Source: Selenomonas sp. WCT3 (lineage in GTDB: Bacteria; Bacillota; Negativicutes; Selenomonadales; Selenomonadaceae). From it: a stretch of DNA of 64,000 bases. Below are positions 44,530-51,418 of this stretch, one piece after another. The stretch is from assembly GCA_900100835.1 (NCBI GenBank), contig FNCM01000003.1, positions 186,001-250,000 of the forward strand, given 5' to 3'. Positions within the stretch are counted from its first letter, which is position 1. Every line of letters starts with the position of its first letter. Position numbers and translations under genes: made by a program. The notes beneath the pieces were generated by a model. The model was not told where the DNA came from. It saw nothing but the letters and a program-made list of their open reading frames with translations, and ran no database searches.

Positions 44530-46537
44530 AAGTATATATTTAAAGAATTTTCGTCAATTCAAGGGAGAGCATACATTAACGTTCTCTACTGATAGTGAGA
44601 AAAATGTCAGTGTGATAATGGGAGAAAATGGTTCAGGGAAAACTACGTTGGAACAGGCTTTTCGGTGGTGCTTATATGGTGCGCATGACTTTAAGGTGGC
44701 AGAGCTTATAAATCGTGAGGTTAAAGATTCGATGATATCTGGTGAGGAAGGAAAAGTTAGAGTCGAATTGATAATTGAGCATAATGGCAAGGTCTATAGG
44801 GTGGCACGGTATCAGATATTAGAGAAGAAAAATGGACGTTTAAAATTAATTAATGATGGTTTTATAATGCGCGAACAAGATGATTTGGGAGAATGGAGAA
44901 GTTTAAGCAAGGATGAGGCGTATGTCCAGATGAAGACGTTGTTGCCAGAATCGTTGGCAAGATTCTTTTTCTTTGATGGGGAACGAATTGAAGCAATGAG
45001 TCGCACATTGTTAGATGAAAAGAAAAGTGAAGAATTCCAAGATGCTGTAAAAGGGCTTGTGGGTCTGGATGCTGCTTTGAATGCAATAACTCATTTTGGG
45101 CCGGAGAGTCTTAAACGTACAGTAATGGGAAAGTTTTTTCAAGATGTTGGGGCTGGTGGTAATAATAAGATAGAAGAACTTACTGAGCAGATAAACAAGT
45201 TTAACGACGATGTGAAAACTCTTCAGGAACAAATACAAGGTGTAAAAGAAGAGGCAGAACGTTTTCAGCGAGATTTAACAAGGGCTGAAAATAAGAAAAA
45301 TGAAATGAGGGAGGGTATTGACCGTAGTAATGAAGTTCGGAAATATACATTGAATTTGAATCAATATCATAATAATAAAAAGCAACATGCAGAGCGTTAC
45401 ATACATAAGTTTGCTGAAAATGCTCAAGCGTTGTGCTCTAAGTATGTTGTGGAACAAGCCTTGACGGTCATAAAAAATGCTGGAGCGTTAGATTCAGGAA
45501 TACCTGCGCTTCATGCAGATGCAGTTCAGTTTTTGTTAGACCGTGGGATGTGTATATGTGGAGCTGATTTGAATAATGACTATGAAAAAAAGAAACATTT
45601 AGAAAAAATGTTGCAGATGCTCCCTCCATATAGTGTGTCTACAATTGCGTCTCAGCTTGCAGCTGATCTTCAAGAACAGGTAGCTAGGGTTGAAAATGTA
45701 GAAATAGAATTAGAAGAATTGTTGAAAGATGAGCGGCGTGATGAAGCACAAATTTCTGATTTGGAAGACAAGCTGAGTATGATTGATCGGAATATTCCAA
45801 GTCAAGACAAAATCGAGAGCCTCAATAATCAGATTAGTCGGTTTAAAAAATTGAAATTAGATGCGGGAAATGAGTTTGCAAAACTTAATAGCCAGAAGGG
45901 AAAGGTAGATTATCAGTTAAAAACAGCAATAAATAAGCGTAATGAATTGCTGATTGAAGATCAAAGAAATCGGACAAATTTAGTATACTTGTCTTATGCT
46001 CGATCTGTTTATGATAAGTTGTTAGACTATTATAAAGTAAGAGAAGTGGAAACGAGAAAGCTGCTTCAAGATGAGATTAATAGGATTTTCGAGGATATTT
46101 ATGATGGCGGTATTCAAATTAATGTTGCAGATAATTATACTATAACCACAGATGTTATAGATCCTTCAGGACAATTTGATGGAACAAATCTTGAGCAGAA
46201 TACTGCACAGAGCTATGCGATTATTTTTGCGTTTATTGCAGGATTAATTGAGTTGGCGAAGAAGAAATATATTCAGCGTAGTGAAGAATATTCCGATGAG
46301 GATATGGATGTTATAGATGGATATCCGTTAGTTATGGATGCGCCGTTATCTTCTTTTGATAAAAATAGAATTCATAAAATTTGCAACGAGCTGCCTAGAA
46401 TAGCAGAACAGGTTGTCATTTTTATAAAAGATACGGATGGTGAATTGGCAGAACAGCATTTAGCAGATAGAATTGGGACGAAATGGACTTTGATAGCTGA
46501 TAGCAAAGTATGTAGTCATATCGAAAGGAGAGCGTGA
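44519..46537 (+). CDS. DndD-like SMC/Rad50-type ATPase
   Basis: A 672-aa ABC-ATPase of the SMC/RecF/DndD kind: N-terminal MKIKSIYLKNFRQFKGEHTL, Walker A GENGSGKT at 35-42, FFFDGERIEAM after the first lobe, long coiled coils (about 215-290 and 375-480), a Cys-Ile-Cys motif at 345-347 where Rad50 hooks have CxxC, and VMDAPLSSFDKNR (Walker B Asp607 and D-loop). DndD is a nicking/remodelling ATPase in DNA phosphorothioation. ATG 44519 follows AAGGAG by 10 bases, and it overlaps the 56-aa gene by 11 bases. Confidence 0.85.
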   Translation: MKIKSIYLKNFRQFKGEHTLTFSTDSEKNVSVIMGENGSGKTTLEQAFRWCLYGAHDFKVAELINREVKDSMISGEEGKVRVELIIEHNGKVYRVARYQILEKKNGRLKLINDGFIMREQDDLGEWRSLSKDEAYVQMKTLLPESLARFFFFDGERIEAMSRTLLDEKKSEEFQDAVKGLVGLDAALNAITHFGPESLKRTVMGKFFQDVGAGGNNKIEELTEQINKFNDDVKTLQEQIQGVKEEAERFQRDLTRAENKKNEMREGIDRSNEVRKYTLNLNQYHNNKKQHAERYIHKFAENAQALCSKYVVEQALTVIKNAGALDSGIPALHADAVQFLLDRGMCICGADLNNDYEKKKHLEKMLQMLPPYSVSTIASQLAADLQEQVARVENVEIELEELLKDERRDEAQISDLEDKLSMIDRNIPSQDKIESLNNQISRFKKLKLDAGNEFAKLNSQKGKVDYQLKTAINKRNELLIEDQRNRTNLVYLSYARSVYDKLLDYYKVREVETRKLLQDEINRIFEDIYDGGIQINVADNYTITTDVIDPSGQFDGTNLEQNTAQSYAIIFAFIAGLIELAKKKYIQRSEEYSDEDMDVIDGYPLVMDAPLSSFDKNRIHKICNELPRIAEQVVIFIKDTDGELAEQHLADRIGTKWTLIADSKVCSHIERRA

Positions 46538-46539
46538 TA

Positions 46540-47088
46540 ATGTTTGATAAGCAGATGACGTTTTCGGGTAAACATGCAGATTATTTACGACACTTAGCCC
46601 CTTCTAAAAAGATGGGGGAAAGCAAAATGCAACGGACGACGATTTTTTCCTCGAATATCGAAGTGTTGAAAGTTGCACCAGTCGTGGGATTCTTATTTAA
46701 TCGTTTAGGGCAAGTAGAACATGATAAGGAGATTACAGATAATACCATTTTTCTTGAGCAGGTTCTTAAAATTCAGAAGAATCTTATACAGAATTATCGT
46801 CTAATAATGTTGTTGCATGATCAAGATAAAGTATCGGTAGATGAACGTATTAACAGAGCCTTTAGGTATGATCGGCAACCAGAAAAAAGAGTCTACGGGG
46901 ATAAAGTGTTTAATCAGTATTTATTAGGCGGCATAGAGGTCTTGTACGAAGAACTTGTCGAAGGGAAAGATAGTTTAGATGAGGATGTCAGAGGTGTAGC
47001 AGAATTCCTTTTGACATGTAAGGAGATGTTTGGAAGTAAATTTTCAATGGAGCGTATAGATGCGTTGTGTAACGAAACTAAAATTTAA
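46540..47088 (+). CDS. Orphan 182-aa protein in the DndE position
   Basis: A soluble, mostly helical protein (FSGKHADYLRHLAPSKKM; VAPVVGFLFNRLGQVE; NLIQNYRLIMLLHDQDKVSV). ATG 46540 is 9 bases after AAAGGAG; GTG 46534 is less likely. It overlaps the end of the DndD-like gene region closely (2 bases apart). In Dnd loci the gene after dndD is dndE; this protein is longer and I cannot see the dndE signature, so a DndE-like function is only positional inference. Last gene of the operon. Confidence 0.7.
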   Translation: MFDKQMTFSGKHADYLRHLAPSKKMGESKMQRTTIFSSNIEVLKVAPVVGFLFNRLGQVEHDKEITDNTIFLEQVLKIQKNLIQNYRLIMLLHDQDKVSVDERINRAFRYDRQPEKRVYGDKVFNQYLLGGIEVLYEELVEGKDSLDEDVRGVAEFLLTCKEMFGSKFSMERIDALCNETKI

Positions 47089-47116
47089 TAAAATTAATGG
47101 TTAGGTGGGAGGACGG

Positions 47117-47148
47117 TTGACATGTCAAAAAATGACTTGTCAATTGTC
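47117..47148. repeat. TGAC-type repeat at the right edge of the island
   Basis: TTGACATGTCAAAA, then TGACTTGTCAATTGTC: the same TTGAC/GTCAA words as the tracts at 8720, 23731 and 54802, here just after the last operon gene. Confidence 0.6.
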
Positions 47149-47199
47149 GTGAAGATTATTGTGATAGGAAGACCAAAAACGGCAGAGCTATCGAACTAG
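47122..47199 (+). CDS. Possible 25-residue small ORF
   Basis: ATG 47122 is preceded at 9 bases by GGGAGG (47107-47112). It encodes MSKNDLSIVVKIIVIGRPKT followed by AELSN, with a short hydrophobic middle, and stops inside the loop of the downstream terminator. It may be a genuine membrane-active microprotein of the island or a chance frame over the repeat. No homologue is known to me. Confidence 0.25.
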   Translation: MSKNDLSIVVKIIVIGRPKTAELSN

Positions 47200-47215
47200 A
47201 TAGCTCTGCCGTTTT
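47176..47215. terminator. Bidirectional terminator at the island's right edge
   Basis: AAAACGGCAGAGCTA pairs perfectly with TAGCTCTGCCGTTTT. It serves the defence operon on the plus strand and the symporter gene on the minus strand. Confidence 0.9.
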
Positions 47216-47230
47216 GTCTATAGGAAATGA

Positions 47231-48646
47231 TTATTTATCAACACCCCAGGCATGGATGCCGGTTTCGTCGCCGAGGATGGCCGGGTCGAAGACTGGTTCT
47301 TCGATGCCGCGGCGTTTCTGGTCGACGTAGTCGCTCAGCGTGATGCTGACGCGTTTGGCCAGGCGGGCGACGGCGTAGAGATTCGTCAGGCACAGGAAGC
47401 CCATGAAGAGGTCAGCCAGGTTCCAGACCAGCGAAAGTTCAGCTACGCTGCCGAAGAAGATCATGGCGACAACGAAGAGGCGGAACAGCGTCATGAAGCG
47501 CTTGCTCTTGCCCTCGAAGAAGGCGATGTTGATTTCGCCGTAGTAGTAGTTGCCGCAGATGGAGCTGAAGGCAAACATCATGATCATGAAGGAAACAGCG
47601 ATCGGGGCAAGGGAGCCGAAGATGCTGGCCAGGGATGCCTGCGCGAGGGCGACGCCCGTGACTTCGCCGCCAATGGTGTACTGACCGGTCAGAAGGACGA
47701 TGAAAGCCGTAGCCGAGCAGACGAGCCAGGTATCGACGTAGACGCCGAAGGCCTGCACAAGACCCTGCTTGACCGGATGCGTGACATCAGCGGTAGCGGC
47801 AGCGTTCGGGACGGAACCTTCACCGGCCTCGTTGGAGAACAGGCCGCGTTTGACACCCGTAAGGATAGCCGAGCCGAGACCGCCGCCGACAGCAGCCTGC
47901 GGGGAGAAGGCATCGTGGAGGATCAGGGCGAACATATCCGGTACCATGCCGATGTTGAGGATGATGATGACGATGGCCGTCAGGATGTAGAGGCCAGCCA
48001 TGATCGGTACAAGGAACTCGGTGAATTTGGCGATACGCGTGACGCCGCCGAAGATGACGAGCGCCGTGAGCACGCAGAGGATGGTTGCCGTGATGACCGG
48101 CTCGACGCCAAAGGCGCTCTTGACCGACAGGGCGATCGTGTTGGCCTGTACCGAGTTGTAGATGAGGCCAAAGGTCACAGCAATCAGAACGGCAAAGAGC
48201 TTAGCAACGCCAGGCTGCTTGAGTGCGTTCTGGATGTAGTAAGCCGGACCGCCATGGTAGGCATTATTGCCCCGGGGCAGTTTGTAAATCTGGGCGAGGG
48301 TGCTCTCTACAAAGCCTGTAGCGCAGCCGATGAAAGCGATGACCCACATCCAGAAGACGGCACCCGGGCCGCCGGTAACGATTGCAATAGCCACACCAGC
48401 AATGTTGCCGACACCGACACGGGAGGCCGTGCTGACACAGAAAGCTTGGAAGGAGCTTATGGCCTTGCCTTCCGTTTTCTTGCCGATACCTTCGGTCAGC
48501 AGGCGAATCATCTCCGGCAGCATGCGCAGCTGGACGAATTTCGTCGAGAGCGTGAACCAGAGGCCGCAGCCGACGAGTACCGCAATGAGTACATACGACC
48601 AGAGGACGTTGTTGACTTCATTGACAACAGTGTTTAATAGATCCAT
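47231..48646 (-). CDS. Sodium:alanine/glycine symporter (AGCS family)
   Basis: A 471-aa inner-membrane amino-acid carrier with about ten to eleven helices. Family signatures include VSTASRVGVGNIAGVAIAIV, GGPGAVFWMW and GLFSNEAGEGSVPNAAATAD. It takes up alanine or glycine with sodium. ATG 48646 follows AAAAGAGGTATT. It is a single gene with its own promoter and a shared terminator. Confidence 0.95.
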   Translation of the reverse strand: MDLLNTVVNEVNNVLWSYVLIAVLVGCGLWFTLSTKFVQLRMLPEMIRLLTEGIGKKTEGKAISSFQAFCVSTASRVGVGNIAGVAIAIVTGGPGAVFWMWVIAFIGCATGFVESTLAQIYKLPRGNNAYHGGPAYYIQNALKQPGVAKLFAVLIAVTFGLIYNSVQANTIALSVKSAFGVEPVITATILCVLTALVIFGGVTRIAKFTEFLVPIMAGLYILTAIVIIILNIGMVPDMFALILHDAFSPQAAVGGGLGSAILTGVKRGLFSNEAGEGSVPNAAATADVTHPVKQGLVQAFGVYVDTWLVCSATAFIVLLTGQYTIGGEVTGVALAQASLASIFGSLAPIAVSFMIMMFAFSSICGNYYYGEINIAFFEGKSKRFMTLFRLFVVAMIFFGSVAELSLVWNLADLFMGFLCLTNLYAVARLAKRVSITLSDYVDQKRRGIEEPVFDPAILGDETGIHAWGVDK

Positions 48647-48771
48647 GAATAATACCTCTTTTCCAATAAAATAAGCCTTTTGTTCCTACCACAAGAAAAG
48701 CACACGTCACCCATGTACCGGATAGTCGCAAAAGGCGCCATTGCCTTAAATATAATAATTTTTACATATCT

Positions 48772-48801
48772 ATTATATCGGCAAGGATTAGTAACTGTCA
48801 A
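48772..48801 (-). promoter_or_regulatory. Promoter of the AGCS symporter gene
   Basis: On the minus strand TTGACA (complement of 48796-48801), 18-base spacer, TATAAT (complement of 48772-48777). A TGTATACA palindrome lies upstream at 48815-48822. The leader of about 120 bases to ATG 48646 has no recognised riboswitch. Confidence 0.7.
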
Positions 48802-48821
48802 GTTTGTGTTAGTTTGTATAC

Positions 48822-48854
48822 AAAAAACAGCCCCGCAAAATCGCGGGACTGTTG
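48822..48854 (-). terminator. Terminator of the carboxyltransferase gene
   Basis: On the minus strand AACAGTCCCGC pairs with GCGGGGCTGTT, followed by T6. Confidence 0.88.
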
Positions 48855-48886
48855 ACTTATAGGATAACAGGAGGTGCCAAGTATTT

Positions 48887-50275
48887 TCAGGCTTTCTTGT
48901 AAGCCGTGATTTTCTGGTAGTGATTCTGGAAGAACTCTTCTGCGACCTGTGGGAACAGTGCGTAGGAGAGGACGTCCTCCTCAGACGGATTTAAATAGCC
49001 CTTCTCTTTGAGTTCGGCTTCGAACTCAGCGAAGGTTTTTGCCTTAGCGTCTTCGACGGAGCAATCTTCGATGATGTCCTCTGGAGCGATACCAAGCGTC
49101 TTCGTGAGGAAGTCGCGGTCAACGGCAACCGGCGTGCGGCCGAATTTGCCCCGGGCCAGATCCTTGAATTCTTTCGGAACCATCTTATAGCGCTGACCGC
49201 TCATGACGTTGAAGGTAGCCATGGTGCCGACAATCTGGGAGGACGGCGTGACAAGCGGCGGATATCCCAAGTCTTTGCGAACTCGTGGCATCTCATCGAG
49301 AAGTTCTTGATATTTGTCTTCCATGCCGGCTTCTTTGAGCTGGTTGGCAAGATTCGAGAGCATGCCGCCCGGAATCTGGAAGTCGAGGACGTTCGGATTG
49401 ATATCGAAATACCCCTTGAGGTTGAATTCCTCAATGATGCGTTTCTTGACGGAGAGGAAGTGTTTGGAAATCGGTGTGAGTTTCTGAACGTCAATCCCCG
49501 TGTCGTATTCCGTTCCCTCAAGGGCGCGAACCATGGTTTCCGTGCATGGCTGGGACGTATCCGAGGAGAAGGGGGCAAGGGCCGTATCGATGATGTCGAC
49601 ACCAGCCTCGATTGCCTTGAGGTACGTGGCATGACCGAAACCGGACGTGCAGTGGGTATGGAGCTCAACCGGGATGTCGAGGGCAGCCTTGAGCTTCTTG
49701 ACGAGGTCTTCTGCTACATAGGGCTTTAGCAGGCCGGACATATCCTTGATGCAGACGGAATGGCAACCCATATCTTGAAGCTCTTTGGCGAGTTCGACGA
49801 ACTTTTCGTTGGTATGAACCGGGCTGATGGTGTAGACGAGGCAGCCCTGTACCTCTGGTTTTTCCGGACAATTGAGTGCTGCATTGATGGCAACTTTGAG
49901 GTTGCGGACATCGTTCAAGGCATCGAAAATGCGGAATACGCCGACACCGTGCTCGGAAGCTTTCTGGACAAATTTTTCCACAACGTCATTGGAGTAGTGA
50001 TTGTAGCCCAAAAGGTTCTGGCCGCGAAGAAGCATCTGAATCGGTGTGTTGAGGTTGGCTTTCAACGTATCAAGGCGTTCCCAGGGATCCTCCCCAAGGA
50101 AACGCAGGCACGTATCAAACGTTGCACCGCCCCAGGCTTCCAGTGCTTTATAACCGACAGCATCTAATGCTTCCAGTTGCGGGAGCATATCTTCGATGCG
50201 CATGCGCGTTGCACACAAAGACTGATGACCATCACGAAGGACTGTCTCCATAATCTGAACTGGGTTCTTTGCCAT
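48887..50275 (-). CDS. oadA: Oxaloacetate decarboxylase alpha / pyruvate carboxyltransferase subunit without biotin domain
   Basis: Carboxyltransferase of the OadA/PycB/transcarboxylase-5S family, which moves carboxyl groups between biotin and pyruvate/oxaloacetate. The 462-aa protein has ETVLRDGHQSLCATRM (metal and substrate loop), EAWGGATFDTC, IKDMSGLLKPYVAEDLV with the carboxylated Lys, and ELHTHCTSGFGHAT with the metal His pair. It ends at about the end of the conserved C-terminal domain (VEEFFQNHYQKITAYKKA) with no biotinyl AMKM motif, so it needs a separate biotin carrier, not present here. ATG 50275 follows GAGGAGAG. In Selenomonas-like bacteria it would serve the succinate-propionate route. 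Confidence 0.9.
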   Translation of the reverse strand: MAKNPVQIMETVLRDGHQSLCATRMRIEDMLPQLEALDAVGYKALEAWGGATFDTCLRFLGEDPWERLDTLKANLNTPIQMLLRGQNLLGYNHYSNDVVEKFVQKASEHGVGVFRIFDALNDVRNLKVAINAALNCPEKPEVQGCLVYTISPVHTNEKFVELAKELQDMGCHSVCIKDMSGLLKPYVAEDLVKKLKAALDIPVELHTHCTSGFGHATYLKAIEAGVDIIDTALAPFSSDTSQPCTETMVRALEGTEYDTGIDVQKLTPISKHFLSVKKRIIEEFNLKGYFDINPNVLDFQIPGGMLSNLANQLKEAGMEDKYQELLDEMPRVRKDLGYPPLVTPSSQIVGTMATFNVMSGQRYKMVPKEFKDLARGKFGRTPVAVDRDFLTKTLGIAPEDIIEDCSVEDAKAKTFAEFEAELKEKGYLNPSEEDVLSYALFPQVAEEFFQNHYQKITAYKKA

Positions 50276-50305
50276 AATGAAACACTCTCCTCAAAATTAT
50301 TAACT

Positions 50306-50322
50306 CATAAGCCTAGCTTATG
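50306..50322 (-). promoter_or_regulatory. Palindromic hairpin in the oadA leader
   Basis: CATAAGC-CTA-GCTTATG, perfect arms of 7, about 30 bases before the start codon and downstream of the promoter. It could be an operator or an RNA hairpin. Confidence 0.3.
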
Positions 50323-50426
50323 GATGATTTTAGCAAAAACAGTGAAAACTTAGCCGGAAAAACAACTTCGAAGCCGCATAAAAACTAGAATTTTCATGAA
50401 TCAGCCATAATTATCATCTCAAGAAT

Positions 50427-50455
50427 AGTATAGGTACTAAAATGTTCTTTGTCAA
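50427..50455 (-). promoter_or_regulatory. Promoter of oadA
   Basis: On the minus strand TTGACA (complement of 50450-50455), 17 bases, TATACT (complement of 50427-50432), leaving a long leader of about 145 bases. The rest of 50276-50656 holds this leader and the divergent promoter at 50582; nothing else was seen. Confidence 0.75.
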
Positions 50456-50581
50456 TGGAAAACGTGATTATTTTCCCATTCTATAACTAATTTGAATCGT
50501 TATTTGCAATTGTTATGATATAGTTATTATTGATTGTAGGGCGGAGGATAAAGGAAGATTATCGTATTACTGGAAATAGTT

Positions 50582-50610
50582 TTGAAAAAATGAGCGTTGT
50601 CCTGTATAAT
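50582..50610 (+). promoter_or_regulatory. Promoter of the membrane-anchored protein gene
   Basis: TTGAAA (50582-50587), 17 bases, TATAAT (50605-50610) with an upstream TG, about 45 bases before ATG 50657. Confidence 0.7.
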
Positions 50611-50656
50611 CAATAGGGTTAGATTTTTAAATATATATAGATAGGAAGACTGCATA

Positions 50657-51268
50657 ATGTTTCGTATGATAAAGGTTAAGGCTATTATTGCTGGCATATT
50701 GATTTTACTGTTGCTGGGTGGAGTCGTTTTGTTTGGATTGGTCAAGATTTCGCGGGAGCGGTTGCTGGCTGAGAACTTGGAGAAAGGTAAGGCGATGCTG
50801 GCAGAGGACGATTACCAATCGGCCCGGGTATATCTGTCCTTGTTTGAAGACGAAGGCCAGAAAAGCCTTGGCTATAATCTTTATGGCTATGTGTCCGCAG
50901 AGATTGCTTACCGGGTCTATCTGGGCAATGGTGATATCAATAAGCTTCAGGTGGCTAGCGATTACCTGTCAGCGATTAACATGAATGACCTTGGCGGATA
51001 TGGCAGTAATGCCAAAGAGTTGAAGAAGACAGTAGAGGACTGTTTAACCTCTTACGAGGAGCAAGTCCAGGCACAGGAACAGGCTGCGGCTGATGCAGCA
51101 GCTGCTGCTGAAGCGAAGGCAAAGGGAAAACAGGAAGCAGCGAAAAATGGCAAGGCAGAAAAGGCCGTTGTGCCGGAAAAACAAGAGAAAACAGTTCCTG
51201 CAACTAAAGCCGCCCAGCCGCCTAAGACACCTGCTGGACAGGAAACTAAGGCTGCACCGAAAAAATAA
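50657..51268 (+). CDS. Membrane-anchored protein with Ala/Lys-rich tail
   Basis: A 203-aa protein: one N-terminal membrane helix (IIAGILILLLLGGVVLFGLV, residues 10-29), a helical TPR-like region (about 35-125; AMLAEDDYQSARVYLSLFED), a coiled coil rich in Gln/Ala (QAQEQAAADAAAAAEAKAKG) and a Lys/Pro/Ala-rich end. The topology suggests an inner-membrane anchor reaching into the periplasm, as for small TPR or peptidoglycan-binding scaffold proteins. I recognise no family. ATG 50657 follows AGGAAG. Confidence 0.8.
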   Translation: MFRMIKVKAIIAGILILLLLGGVVLFGLVKISRERLLAENLEKGKAMLAEDDYQSARVYLSLFEDEGQKSLGYNLYGYVSAEIAYRVYLGNGDINKLQVASDYLSAINMNDLGGYGSNAKELKKTVEDCLTSYEEQVQAQEQAAADAAAAAEAKAKGKQEAAKNGKAEKAVVPEKQEKTVPATKAAQPPKTPAGQETKAAPKK

Positions 51269-51298
51269 CGGAGAAATTGCATAATCATACAGTTTTTC

Positions 51299-51326
51299 TT
51301 GCAAAAAATAAATAATGCTGTATAAT
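51299..51326 (+). promoter_or_regulatory. Promoter before the YjiH-like gene
   Basis: TTGCAA (51299-51304), 16 bases, TATAAT (51321-51326). Confidence 0.5.
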
Positions 51327-51348
51327 AATTACTGCACATGAATAAAAC

Positions 51349-51400
51349 GCAACGACATTTCATAAAACAGGTAACATCGTGAAATGTCGTTGCTTATTTT
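51349..51400 (+). promoter_or_regulatory. 14-bp leader hairpin before the YjiH-like gene
   Basis: GCAACGACATTTCA (51349-51362) pairs perfectly with TGAAATGTCGTTGC (51380-51393), followed by TTATTTT. It resembles a terminator with a weak U-run and lies between the promoter and the start codon, so an attenuator role is possible. It may instead end the previous gene's transcript. Confidence 0.5.
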
Positions 51401-51418
51401 ATGAAAGAAGGTACAAGG

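Noticed and set aside
32502..47088. BREX (type 4) assignment of the island
   Set aside because: A PAPS-reductase-like protein and a large ATPase are shared with BREX type 4, but no PglZ or BrxHII-like arrangement is present, while a cysteine desulfurase and a DndD-like ATPase are.
47252..48637. 461-codon plus-strand frame opposite the AGCS symporter
   Set aside because: Very acidic, low-complexity translation typical of antisense to a GC-rich membrane-protein gene.
48647..48771. Glycine riboswitch in the AGCS leader
   Set aside because: No tandem glycine aptamer core could be found in the 120-base leader.
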